A DNA stretch of 64,000 nt from Pogostemon cablin (taxonomy: Eukaryota > Streptophyta > Magnoliopsida > Lamiales > Lamiaceae): positions 1,126,814-1,190,813 of the forward strand of contig CM043005.1 of assembly GCA_023678885.1 (NCBI GenBank), written 5' to 3'. Position 1 is the first letter of the stretch. Every line of letters begins with the position of its first letter. The notes beneath the pieces are model-generated. The model worked only from the letters and a program-made list of their open reading frames with translations, was not told where the DNA came from and ran no database searches. Shown one piece after another: positions 22,046-31,687 of the stretch. The translations under genes and the position numbers were made by a program.

Positions 22046-24736
22046 TCAGAACAAGGTATCATCAAAAATGACACACGCATCATCCGGCGACCTATAATGC
22101 TTCAATCGATGCCCATTCGCCATGATAACGTCTCCATCTTTGTCAATAAGCTCATAACTCCCCCCTCCTAAGGCTCGATGAATCATGAACGGTCCCGTCC
22201 ACTTAGACTTCAACTTGCCTGCAAAAAGCTTCAAACGAGAGTTAAAAAGTAGTACCTCATCTCCTTGCTTGAACTCCTTGTATGAAATCTTAGAATCATG
22301 CCACCTCTTCATTCTTTCCTTATAAATCTCTGAATTCTTGTAAGCACGACTCCTAAACTCATCCAATTGATTCATGTGAGTTATCCTCAACTCCTTTACA
22401 TCCTTAAGGGTCAAGTTCAAGCGACGCAAAGCCCAAAACGCTTTGTGTTGAATTTCTACAGGTAAGTGGCACGGCTTCCCATAGACAATTTGATACGGTG
22501 ACATATCTAACACCGTCTTGTAAGTGGTCCGGAACCCCCATAACACATCATCAAGCTTCATAGCCCAATCTTTTCTATTAGTTCCTACCACTTTCTCCAG
22601 AATCTGCTTTACTTGACGGTTGGAGACCTCTGCCTGCCCATTCGCTTGCGGATGATAGGGTGTAGTAACCCTATGCCTAACACCATAATCCTTAAGCACC
22701 TTCTCCAGAAATTTATTGACGAAGTGGGAACCTCCATCACTAACTAATGCTCTCGGAACTCCATAACGGGCAAAAATATGTTTCTTTAAGAAAGATAAAA
22801 CAACTTTCGAATCATTAACACGAGTAGGAATTGCTTCCACCCACTTCGAAACATAATCCACCGCAAGAAGAATGTAGAGAAACCCATTCGACGCGGGAAA
22901 AGGCCCCATAAAATCGATCCCCCATACATCAAATATCTCCACGACTATGCTAGGCTGCAATGGCATCTCATCTCTCCTACCTATATTACCCATGCGCTGA
23001 CATCTATCGCAAGACGCCACATAGCTCTCACTATCTCTAAACAATGTAGGCCAATAAAGAGGGGATTGAAGTACCTTAGCTGCAGTCTTTTGCGTTCCGA
23101 AATACCCCCCATTCGGTTGTGCATGGCAGAACTCCAGCACACTTTCCATTTCTATCTCGGGTACACATCTTCGGACAATAGAATCTGTACAAATCTTATA
23201 AACAAACGGATCATACCATATAAATGTCTCAACTTCCGTACGAAATTTTGCAAGTTGATATCGGTTGAGATCCCTTGGAATTTCACCAATGACAATGTAA
23301 TTAACATAATCCGCGTACCATGGATCCATACCTTGCGCTGCAACCACACATACTCGCTCGGCACCTTCAACAGCCACAGCCATGATCTTCTCATCAGGGA
23401 ACATCTCTTCAATATACTCGAAAGAATTATCACAATGCTCCCTAGTCTCCAACCTTGACAAGTGATCGGCCAACACATTTTCTGTTCCTTTCTTATCCCG
23501 AATCTCCAAGTCAAACTCCTGCAGTAGTAGAATCCATCTTATGATCCTAGGCTTCGTCTCCTTCTTCTCCATCAAATAACGAATCGCTGAGTGATCCGTA
23601 TACACAATCGTCTTCATGCCAACCAAATACTGACGAAACTTATCGAATGCATACACAACAGCCAAAAACTCCTTTTCAGTTACCGTGTAATTCTTCTGTG
23701 CCGCATCGAAAGTCTTACTCGCGTAGTAAATGGCGCAGAACTTCTTCTCCCTTAGCTGCCCAAGCACCACACCCAATGCTACATCACTTGCATAACACAT
23801 AAGTACAAACGGTTGCGTCCAGTCCGGTGTGATCAAGATAGGGGCAGTAATAAGCGCCTCCTTCAAAACTTGAAAAGCTGTCAAACACTCATCATTAAAC
23901 ACAAAAGGAATATCATTTTCAAGTAAATGAGATAAGGGCTTAGAGTATTTTGAGAAGTCTTTAATGAATCTCCTGTAAAAACCGGCGTGTCCAAGGAAGG
24001 ACCGCACTCCTCTTTCATTGGTCGGTGGTGGAAGCTTCTCTATTGCCACCACTTTAGCACGGTCTACCTGTAATCCCTTGGCGGAAACATGATGCCCAAG
24101 AACAATCCCATCCTTCACCATGAAATGGCACTTCTCCCAATTCAAGACAAGATTAGTTTCTTGACACCTTTTCAAAACAAAAGCAAGGTTAGACAAACAC
24201 ATATCAAAAGAAGAACCAAAGACTGAAAAATCATCCATGAATACTTCCATGATCTTCTCTATCAAACCATCAAAAATCGCCATCATGCATCTCTGAAAAG
24301 TAGCAGGCGCATTACACAATCCAAACGGCATCTTCCTAAAAGCAAAGGTCCCGTAGGGGCAAGTAAAAGTGGTCTTTTCTTGATCCTCGGGAACAATCAT
24401 GATTTGATTATACCCCAAGTATCCATCCAAGAAACAATAAAACTCGTACCCTGCAAGACGATCCAACATTTGATCCATAAATGGAAGAGGGAAATGGTCC
24501 TTAAACGTGTTCTCATTCAATTTCCTGTAATCCACACATGTACGCCATCCCGTAGGAATTCTCGTGGCTATAGCTTCTCCATCCTCAGCTTTCACTACAG
24601 TCATGCCCCCCTTCTTAGCAACTACATGCAATGGACTCACATGGGGGCTATCACTAATAGGATATATAATTCCAGCATCCAACCACGTTAGAATTTGCTT
24701 CCTCATCACCTCTTGAATTGCGGGATTCACCCTACG
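22046..24736 (-). CDS. Athila pol: reverse transcriptase, RNase H, integrase
   Basis: An 894-codon open frame follows the TAG at 24737. It copies element RNA to DNA and inserts it in the nucleus. RT blocks seen: VDYRKLNENT, HFPLPFMDQMLDRL, FAFRKMPFGLCNAPATFQ and the catalytic box FMDDFSVF near residue 165. RNase H: YASDVALGVVLGQ, YTDHSAIRYL and ADHLSRLE. Here the first catalytic Asp is Tyr (CYAS in place of CDAS). Integrase: an N-terminal zinc finger with CHAQPNGGYFG and CDRCQR, whose second His is Tyr. The core has IDFMGPFP (D), SDGGSHF (D) and NGQAEVSNR (E), and the C-terminal part ends FAGKLKSKWTGPF. Length is normal. The two changed residues make independent activity doubtful. The frame is continuous with gag and protease apart from stops. 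Confidence 0.95.
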   Translation of the reverse strand, partial: RRVNPAIQEVMRKQILTWLDAGIIYPISDSPHVSPLHVVAKKGGMTVVKAEDGEAIATRIPTGWRTCVDYRKLNENTFKDHFPLPFMDQMLDRLAGYEFYCFLDGYLGYNQIMIVPEDQEKTTFTCPYGTFAFRKMPFGLCNAPATFQRCMMAIFDGLIEKIMEVFMDDFSVFGSSFDMCLSNLAFVLKRCQETNLVLNWEKCHFMVKDGIVLGHHVSAKGLQVDRAKVVAIEKLPPPTNERGVRSFLGHAGFYRRFIKDFSKYSKPLSHLLENDIPFVFNDECLTAFQVLKEALITAPILITPDWTQPFVLMCYASDVALGVVLGQLREKKFCAIYYASKTFDAAQKNYTVTEKEFLAVVYAFDKFRQYLVGMKTIVYTDHSAIRYLMEKKETKPRIIRWILLLQEFDLEIRDKKGTENVLADHLSRLETREHCDNSFEYIEEMFPDEKIMAVAVEGAERVCVVAAQGMDPWYADYVNYIVIGEIPRDLNRYQLAKFRTEVETFIWYDPFVYKICTDSIVRRCVPEIEMESVLEFCHAQPNGGYFGTQKTAAKVLQSPLYWPTLFRDSESYVASCDRCQRMGNIGRRDEMPLQPSIVVEIFDVWGIDFMGPFPASNGFLYILLAVDYVSKWVEAIPTRVNDSKVVLSFLKKHIFARYGVPRALVSDGGSHFVNKFLEKVLKDYGVRHRVTTPYHPQANGQAEVSNRQVKQILEKVVGTNRKDWAMKLDDVLWGFRTTYKTVLDMSPYQIVYGKPCHLPVEIQHKAFWALRRLNLTLKDVKELRITHMNQLDEFRSRAYKNSEIYKERMKRWHDSKISYKEFKQGDEVLLFNSRLKLFAGKLKSKWTGPFMIHRALGGGSYELIDKDGDVIMANGHRLKHYRSPDDACVIFDDTLF

Positions 24737-25750
24737 CTAATTCTGAACACTAGCTTTGGCTTCATCCAACAACCTAATCCGATGCATACAATACGAAGGA
24801 CTAATACCTTTCAAATCATCAAGTGACCACCCTATTGCAGACTTGTACTTCCTTAAGACATCTAATAACTCCTCAAGTTGATCATCATTAAGGGAAGAAG
24901 ATACAATTACCGGATATTGTGCATCATCTCCAAGAAAAGCATACTTCAAGTGGTCCGGCAATGGTTTCAACTCCTCTTTTCTTTTCTCCACTGGAGTGTT
25001 TTCGTTATCCAAAGGCAAGTACTTCCTGGTCCATTTGACTTCTTCCACTTTATTTCTTTCCAAAGCACACCTGTCATCACCCAAAGCAAGTAAGTTTTCA
25101 AGAAATTCAATACATACCTCGTTAGAAAGTCCGTCAAGCTCCGTAGTGGGATAAGTAAGAGACTCCATCAAACATGTCTCAAGAGGATCCTTTGACAAGA
25201 TCAGAGACATATCCTCTTTCACAATCTCCTCCACCACGTCAATACTATAACATTGGGACTCCATTGGCATTTTCATTGCTTTGTCCAAGTTGAAAAGTAC
25301 TTCTTCTTTGTCCATTCTCAACTTCAGTTCTCCCTTCCGAACATCTATCATAGCTCCAGCTGTAGCAAGGAATGGCCTCCCCAAGATTAAAGGAACATTA
25401 TCCTTGTCATCATCCATTTCTAATACAAGGAAATCCACAGGAAAAACTAGCTTCTCCACCTTTACTAGAACATCTTCAATTATACCTTTCGGAAACGTCA
25501 TTGATCTATCTGCCAATTGGAGAGCAACAGTTGTCGGGGTCAGCTCCCCCAAACCAAGCTTCTGAAAGATGGACAACGGCATCAAATTGATGCTTGCCCC
25601 AAGATCGCATAAAGCTCGCCGTGCTGGCCCCTTCCCGATCTCACATAGAATAGTAAAGCTCCCCGGATCTTTCATCTTTGGTGACAACTTCTTTTGAATA
25701 ATCGAGCTACAATTCTCAGATAAGTTTACCGTTTCAACTCCGGTTAAGCT
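24737..25750 (-). CDS. Athila aspartic protease region
   Basis: This is the middle part of the polyprotein, between the TGA at 25751 and the TAG at 24737, and is open throughout. The protease matures gag and pol. The active-site region is LCDLGASINLMPLSIF, with D-L-G in place of D-T/S-G. The other Athila copies here also have DLG, so this looks lineage-typical. Flap and C-terminal parts follow: LQLADRSMTFPKGIIEDV, FPVDFLVLEM and VPLILGRPFLATAGAMIDV. The end, GWSLDDLKGISPSYCMHRI, leads into the RT domain. If translated only from an internal ATG (25687) it would need reinitiation. A readthrough fusion with gag is more natural. Confidence 0.9.
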   Translation of the reverse strand, partial: SLTGVETVNLSENCSSIIQKKLSPKMKDPGSFTILCEIGKGPARRALCDLGASINLMPLSIFQKLGLGELTPTTVALQLADRSMTFPKGIIEDVLVKVEKLVFPVDFLVLEMDDDKDNVPLILGRPFLATAGAMIDVRKGELKLRMDKEEVLFNLDKAMKMPMESQCYSIDVVEEIVKEDMSLILSKDPLETCLMESLTYPTTELDGLSNEVCIEFLENLLALGDDRCALERNKVEEVKWTRKYLPLDNENTPVEKRKEELKPLPDHLKYAFLGDDAQYPVIVSSSLNDDQLEELLDVLRKYKSAIGWSLDDLKGISPSYCMHRIRLLDEAKASVQN

Positions 25751-28126
25751 TCACTTCTTCATCAATATGTCTTTAAGGAATCGAGAATAATATGGCATCT
25801 CCATGATTGCCTCTGAAAAAGGGATGTTCAAGCTTATCTTATTCATTATCTCTGAAAACTTCTTGAACTTTTCTTCTAACCCTTTCTTCACTAGCTTGTA
25901 GGAAAACGGTGGAGGTATCTTTGTTTTGGGAATCCCCCATTCATCACGATCAACCTTCTCCGCTTTCTCCTTTTCGGCTCTTAATCGCTTAGCTCTTTCC
26001 CATTTTTTCTCAGCTATTATGTCTGTACTTTGCTCATTCCGTACCACTGGAGTTGCATCAACATCAAAAGGAACAACAGGTGCATCAGACAAAATATCTC
26101 GGCGAGGTTCGACTAGGGTTCGACCAGGCTGAGAGGTCGAACCAGGACTGTATTGGTCGAACCTCTCTACTGGAAGACTGATCTCATTCTGCTCCGGAGG
26201 TTCGACTTGGGTTCGACCAGCATTGGAGGTCGAACCACTACCCCCTTGGTCGAACCGCCTCTCTGTATAATCTCTATCCTTCGGTTCGACCTGGGTTCGA
26301 CCTGAAAAGTTGGTCGAACCCTTTTGATCGTGGTCGAACTGTTCCTGTGTCGAAACAGAGTGCTCTAGCCGATGAGGTTCGACCTGGGTTCGACCTGACA
26401 AGTTGGTCGAACCCTCTGCGTGTTGGTCGAACCGCTTCTGTGTCAAAACAGAGTGCTCTTGCCGATGAGGTTCGACCTGGGTTCGACCTGAAAAGTTGGT
26501 CGAACCCTCTGCGTGTTGGTCGAACCGAGGCTTAGAAAATTCCAACTTTGATTCTGGCCTCATCGGTCCCTCGTACTGCGTTCCCGACCTCAGTGTGATG
26601 GCATTACACGACTTCGGATTCTCTATACTCTGAGACGGAAACTTACCTTTTCCTACAGTTTGAGTCAATGTGTTCACATTCTCTGCAATTGTACCCATCA
26701 ACAATGTGAGATCTTTCACTTGATTGGACAAATCTCTGTGGTGATCATCAATCTTTTTCTCAAACTTTGCCTCAAGGCGGTTCACTCTTTCATCATTCTT
26801 TACCATGTACCGGTTCACAGTATCCTCGAACCCAGGCTTCCCTTCTTCCACCTTTTCTCCCGGATCAACACCCATCGGAAGTTGCACTGCATTGTTCGTA
26901 TTGCTCCATGAAAATTCAGGCCTTCTTGGTTGCTGTTGATAACTACCAGATGGACCACGATTATTAAAGTTCCCTCGATAGTTCCCTTGGTAGTTCCGGT
27001 TTCTTTGATTTGGGTACCTCGTTCCTTGAATACTTTGACCCATGGCATAATTTGCTTCTTCCAATTCGTCTTGGATGGTTCCATTATTCATCATCTCTTG
27101 CTGCATGATTGGCACTCGTTGGGATATCTCGCTGATCTGCTTCTGTTGAGACTCAAGTAGCTTGTTGATATTGGACAAGCTCGAAATGATCTCATCCTCT
27201 CTCTTGGTTTTCACCATTGCTTGTTCAACCTGAGCTACCTTTCCAAGAACATATGTACCTCTAACTCTATCATTAGGCCAATCCCTCGAATTCATCGATA
27301 TGTCTTCAAACAATCTCTCGGCCTCAACGGATGACTTTGTAAGCAATGCTCCATTAGAAGAAGCATCAAGTAGCACTCTTGATTCACAGTCCAATTCATT
27401 ATAGAATATACTGATATATTGGGCTTTAGATAACCCATGTTGAGGACACTTCCTGAGCATGTCCTTGAATCTATCCCACGCTTCATGAAATTTCTCACCT
27501 CCACTGATAGCAAATTGGTTAATATCTTGCTTCATCTTAAACACCTTCGAAGGTGGCATATACCTCTCCAAGAACTTTAACTTCAATTGCTCCCACGTGG
27601 TGCACTCAGCTGTATTAATAGTATCGTACCAATCCCTCGCCTTTTCAGTAAGTGAGAATTTGAACAAAAGGATCTTCCTAGCATCTTCATGTTCTTCTAC
27701 GTTTTTTTGAGTACTTGCATAGCCCAAGAACTTGTTCAGATGCTGCTGCGGATCCTCGAAAGACCCTCCTGAAAAGGAGTTTCTTTCTATCATGCTAATA
27801 AGAGCGGGATGAAGATCGAACGCTGTGTTAGTTCCCCTTGCTCCTAAAAGCTCATAATTTCCAGCCCCATTATTTCTGAAAACCTCTCGGATGGCTAGAT
27901 TATCCGGATTCGCTGCCATGTTGACTGTTTCTACTTCCAAATTAACTTCAGTTGTAGCCTCAATCGCTTGCGAAATCTGCTCGTCAACATCAACTCCAAA
28001 ATTTAGAGCTTCAGTTGGGTCTATTGTCTTTGCCTTGCTCTTCTTCTTCTTCTTCTTCTTTCTTGATGATGCACCAATCTCAGGATTATACGGTTCAAGA
28101 TTACCTTTCTTTGATCTTGTGAGCAT
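25751..28126 (-). CDS. Athila gag (791 codons) with encoded FDQ/GRTQVEP repeat
   Basis: Intact gag starting MLTRSKKGNLEPYNPEIG just downstream of the primer-binding site. A lysine run at residues 24-32 is followed by the capsid-like core (FDLHPALISMIE, DPQQHLNKFLGYA, FHEAWDRFKDMLRKCPQHG). Then come a Q/K-rich putative coiled coil, a G/N/R/Q-rich stretch near 385-410 with no zinc knuckle, and at about 535-675 five imperfect repeats of RFDQ-x-GSTN-x-GRTQVEP. The DNA of that segment is the TTCGACC array. The end carries the conserved block KKWERAKRLRAEK and RFLKDILMKK. It stops at a TGA that aligns with an Arg codon in the related plus-strand element at 35939-47719, so gag and protease were once continuous. 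Confidence 0.93.
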   Translation of the reverse strand: MLTRSKKGNLEPYNPEIGASSRKKKKKKKSKAKTIDPTEALNFGVDVDEQISQAIEATTEVNLEVETVNMAANPDNLAIREVFRNNGAGNYELLGARGTNTAFDLHPALISMIERNSFSGGSFEDPQQHLNKFLGYASTQKNVEEHEDARKILLFKFSLTEKARDWYDTINTAECTTWEQLKLKFLERYMPPSKVFKMKQDINQFAISGGEKFHEAWDRFKDMLRKCPQHGLSKAQYISIFYNELDCESRVLLDASSNGALLTKSSVEAERLFEDISMNSRDWPNDRVRGTYVLGKVAQVEQAMVKTKREDEIISSLSNINKLLESQQKQISEISQRVPIMQQEMMNNGTIQDELEEANYAMGQSIQGTRYPNQRNRNYQGNYRGNFNNRGPSGSYQQQPRRPEFSWSNTNNAVQLPMGVDPGEKVEEGKPGFEDTVNRYMVKNDERVNRLEAKFEKKIDDHHRDLSNQVKDLTLLMGTIAENVNTLTQTVGKGKFPSQSIENPKSCNAITLRSGTQYEGPMRPESKLEFSKPRFDQHAEGSTNFSGRTQVEPHRQEHSVLTQKRFDQHAEGSTNLSGRTQVEPHRLEHSVSTQEQFDHDQKGSTNFSGRTQVEPKDRDYTERRFDQGGSGSTSNAGRTQVEPPEQNEISLPVERFDQYSPGSTSQPGRTLVEPRRDILSDAPVVPFDVDATPVVRNEQSTDIIAEKKWERAKRLRAEKEKAEKVDRDEWGIPKTKIPPPFSYKLVKKGLEEKFKKFSEIMNKISLNIPFSEAIMEMPYYSRFLKDILMKK
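26100..26530. repeat. TTCGACC/GGTCGAA array within gag coding sequence
   Basis: Five units of about 84-93 bp lie inside an open reading frame. Each has two TTCGAC(C/T) motifs 3-4 bp apart, 9-11 bp, GGTCGAA, 12-14 bp, GGTCGAA. The last two units (26378-26467 and 26470-26530) are nearly identical, indicating recent unit duplication. Confidence 0.92.
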
Positions 28127-28212
28127 ACACCTAAAACTAATAAGAAAAAAAACAACAAAACAAGGTAAATAGTCCTAATAAACTAGAAATAACACAAAAA
28201 AGATATTTTACG

Positions 28213-28239
28213 CCGTCCCCGGCAACGGCACCAAGAACT
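28213..28239 (-). promoter_or_regulatory. Primer-binding site of the Athila copy
   Basis: Read on the minus strand, AGTTCTTGGTGCCGTTGCCGGGG follows the LTR end and matches the tRNA-Asp-type primer site of Athila elements. Confidence 0.85.
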
Positions 28240-29903
28240 TGATAGGGGTTTTCTCAACACACAAATTAATCCTCAAGTATAAGGATATCAATTGTAGTCG
28301 CGAAGATGACCAAGTTACAATATCGAACCCACGGGACGGATAAATATCAATTTTGTGATCTTCTAGTATATTTTAGACTATGTTGGAAATTGTAAAGGTT
28401 TAATGGATAGTAACTTCTAATCGAAATAACAAAAGAAATAGCAAGAGTAGAGAAAAGTGAGTTGTGATCAATAAGAATGATAGGTAGTTCGTCGGGTCAT
28501 TCAGTTTCACTAGCAATTCGTATTTTCATGTGATGGTGTCCGACTCTGCCCTGTGGTTTGTGGACGCATCACTAGACCATGCAAGTTTACTCTATAGACA
28601 CAAGTAAATATGCGCTTGACACGTGTGAATAACATCGGAGCAAGAGATATGCTTCACCCCCCTTTCTAGGTACTATCATAATCAATTATCTTCTAAGTCT
28701 AGAATCTAACCCGATTTGATCTCCCTTTTTAGGTACTATAAAGTTATACTCTTCATCCTATTCATCAACCCGAATTCAATTCAATTCATGAATATTCATA
28801 TAAGACAGTTCTAATAATACTTCGGAATCCCTTCATTTAGAATTATAACAATAAACCCTGCTCAGTAGTGAACGCACTCAATCAATAACCATGTTATGTA
28901 TTCAGACTCTACACAACGATCATTGATGCACAAAACGACTATGAGTATGGATTAAATATGCAATCTTATATAAAACAAACCACAGGTAGTGTTGTACGGA
29001 GTTTTACACACGAAACACGAATTACATCATGAAACTTTCATAACCCTAGAACTACCAAGGTGGTTCTAGCCCATGATTGATCTAGGAACAATCATGGTTA
29101 GATTAATCATTCTTACTTGAACCTTCAGCGAACCTCTGTCACAGCCCTCCGGATGGATCACCACCTCTACTCAAGACTCTCTTATGATTGACGATCAAAA
29201 GCTCTCTTTATTCTCTGTATGAGCCTCCTTTTATACTTGTAATCACGTCTCTAGGGCTTGGAATGGGCTTTTTAAGTGATCTCACGCGTTTCGGCCTCGA
29301 AAATCCAGATAAGGTAAGTTCTCGCACACAGGTTCGACCACGTCAAGCAGGTCGAACCCCTAGCCACAGGTCGAACCCCAGGTCGAACCCCGCTACTGGA
29401 AGAATTCTGCACAGGTTCGACCTTCTAGACAGGTCGAACCACTTAGGCCTTGGTCGAACCCCAGGTCGAACCTCAGCACTGGACAACTCCCACTCCCGAT
29501 TCGACCAATTGGCAAGTCGAACCCAAACGTCGTGGTCGAATCCTCCTTCTTACATATTGGTTCGACCATGGTTCGACCTGATGGCCAGGTCGAACCAGCC
29601 GAGTCATGGTCGAATCAATCTCTGTACGTCCAGCAACGTTGGTTCGACCTGCTGGAGAGGTCGAACCCTCCTCCAGCCAGGTTGAACCCACCTACTTCTT
29701 GGGCGGTTCGCGTGGCTTCGACTCCGTCTCTTCGATTCTTGGCTCTTTCACTCCGTTTTTGCTAAGAAAACACTCAAATAGCTCTACTAACACCTGATTC
29801 ATGCTAATTCAATATATATAGGTTTTCCACCTATTTCCACATCAAAACTCTCCAAAACTAGCACAAAACATAGCGCCAAACTTGTGAATTTACACACTCA
29901 TCA
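28240..29903 (-). repeat. 5' LTR of the Athila copy, shared with an adjacent deleted copy
   Basis: This 1664-bp LTR has the same length as its partner at 15967-17630. The TATA box is at 29229-29235 and the TTCGACC array at about 29330-29690. Polypurine tract sequence of another copy lies immediately upstream (29904 onward), so this LTR also served as the 3' LTR of that copy. Confidence 0.9.
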
Positions 29904-31687
29904 AACCCCCAAACTTACATGTTGCTCGTCCCGAGGCAACCAATTTAAACCACAGGAGTCGTGTATAATTCAACAAGATCAAGTACAACACATATTACAC
30001 ATGCCATTTCATTGAATCAAACAAGAATTACTTGCATCAAATATGTCACTCATGTAAAATCAATCCAATCACACACCATTCGGAGTACTAAGTAATCTCA
30101 CTGATAAGATAAGTCTTTACTCTCATTCGCTCGTGCGTGAGGCACTATAGGCTAGTATAAACACTCATATCAATTCATATTCACGCGTAACCATAAGCTT
30201 GGCAAAGGTCTCAAACATCAACTTTCATTAGATTAATACTAGGATCACAAAGGACTTGTTTCTATAAAGTTCGTCGGGTCATCCAGTTTCACTAGCAATT
30301 CGTATTTTCGTGTAATGGTGTCCGACTCTGCCCTATGGTTTGTGGACGCATCACTAGACCATGCAAGTTTACTCTATAGACACAAGTAAATATGCGTTTG
30401 ACACGTGTGAATAACATCAGAGCAAGAGATATGCTTCACCCCCCTTTCTAGGTACTATCATATTCAATTATCTTCTACGTCTAGAATCTAACCCGATTTT
30501 ATCTCCCTTTTTAGGTACTATAAAGTTATACTCTTCATCCTATTCATCAACCTGAATTCAATTCAATTCATGAATATTCATATAAGACAGTTCTAATAAT
30601 ACTTCGGAATCCCTTCACTTAGAATTATAACAATAAACCCTGCTCAGTAGTGAACGCACTCAATCAATAACCATGTTATGTATTCAGACTCTACACAACG
30701 ATCATTGATGCACAAAACAACTATGAGTATGGATTAAATATGCAATCTTATATAAAACAAACCACAGGTAGTGTTGTACGGAGTTTTACACACGAAACAC
30801 GAATTACATCATGAAACTTTCATAACCCTAGAACTACCAAGGTGGTTCTAGCCCATGATTGATCTAGGAACAATCATGGTTAGATTGATCATTCTTACTT
30901 GAACCTTCAGCGAACCTCTGTCACAGCCCTCCGGATGGATCACCACCTCTACTCTTGTCTCTCCTACGATTGACGATCAAAAGCTCCCTTTATTCTCTGT
31001 ATGAGCCTTCTTTTATACTTGTAATCACGTCTCTAGGGCTTGGAATGGGCTTTTTAAGTGATCTCACGCGTTTCGGCCTCGAAAATCCGGATAAGATAAG
31101 TTCTCGTACACAGGTTCGACCACGTCAAGCAGGTCGAACCCCTAGCCACAGGTCGAACCCCAGGTCGAACCCCGCTACTGGAAGAATTCTGCACAGGTTC
31201 AACCTTCTAGACAGGTCGAACCACTTAGGCCTTGGTCGAACCCCAGGTCGAACCTCAGCACTGGACAACTCCCACTCCCGATTCGACCAACTGGCAAGTC
31301 GAACCCAAACGTCGTGGTCGAATCCTCCTTCTTACATATTGGTTCGACCATGGTTCGGCCTGATGGCCAAGTCGAACCAGCCGAGTCGTGGTCGAATCAA
31401 TCTCTGTACGTCCAGCAACGTTGGTTCGACCTGCTGGAGAGGTCGAACCCTCCTCCAGCCAGGTCGAACCCACCTACTTATTGGGCGGTTCGCATGGCTT
31501 CGACTCCGTCTCTTCGATTCTTGGCTCTTTCACTCCGTTTTTTCTAAGAAAACACTCAAATAGCTCTACTAACACCTGATTCATGCTAATTCACAATATA
31601 TATAGGTTTTCCACCTATTTCCACATCAAAACTCTCCAAAACTAGCACAAAACATAGCGCCAAACTTGTGAATTTACACACTCATCA
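29904..31687 (-). mobile_element. Remnant Athila copy: 3' internal fragment plus truncated LTR
   Basis: Internal 3' sequence (29904-30264, matching 17631-17991) is fused at about 30264-30268 to an LTR missing its last 229 bp or so (30269-31687). Everything from the LTR end through gag and pol is deleted. The LTR start abuts Tat-element protease/RT sequence at 31688. Its TTCGACC array (about 31110-31470) and TATA box (31011-31017) remain. Confidence 0.88.

Larger units (their letters stand above)
15967..29903 (-). mobile_element. Near-complete Athila-type LTR retrotransposon with ORF1/env-like gene
   Basis: A 13.9-kb minus-strand element has two 1664-bp LTRs (15967-17630 and 28240-29903), a primer-binding site, gag, protease, RT, RNase H, integrase, an ORF1/env-like gene with an intron, and a polypurine tract next to the 3' LTR. 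Gag to integrase lies in a single frame of about 2,027 codons with only two stops. The two LTRs differ at roughly two dozen positions that I counted by eye, mostly transitions (about 1.5%), suggesting a fairly recent insertion. No target-site duplication can be read because both ends join other Athila sequence. Confidence 0.92.

Noticed and set aside
26100..26530. CRISPR-like regularly spaced repeats
   Set aside because: This is eukaryotic nuclear DNA. The repeats are short palindromes inside a retrotransposon gag frame, with spacers that are themselves repeated.
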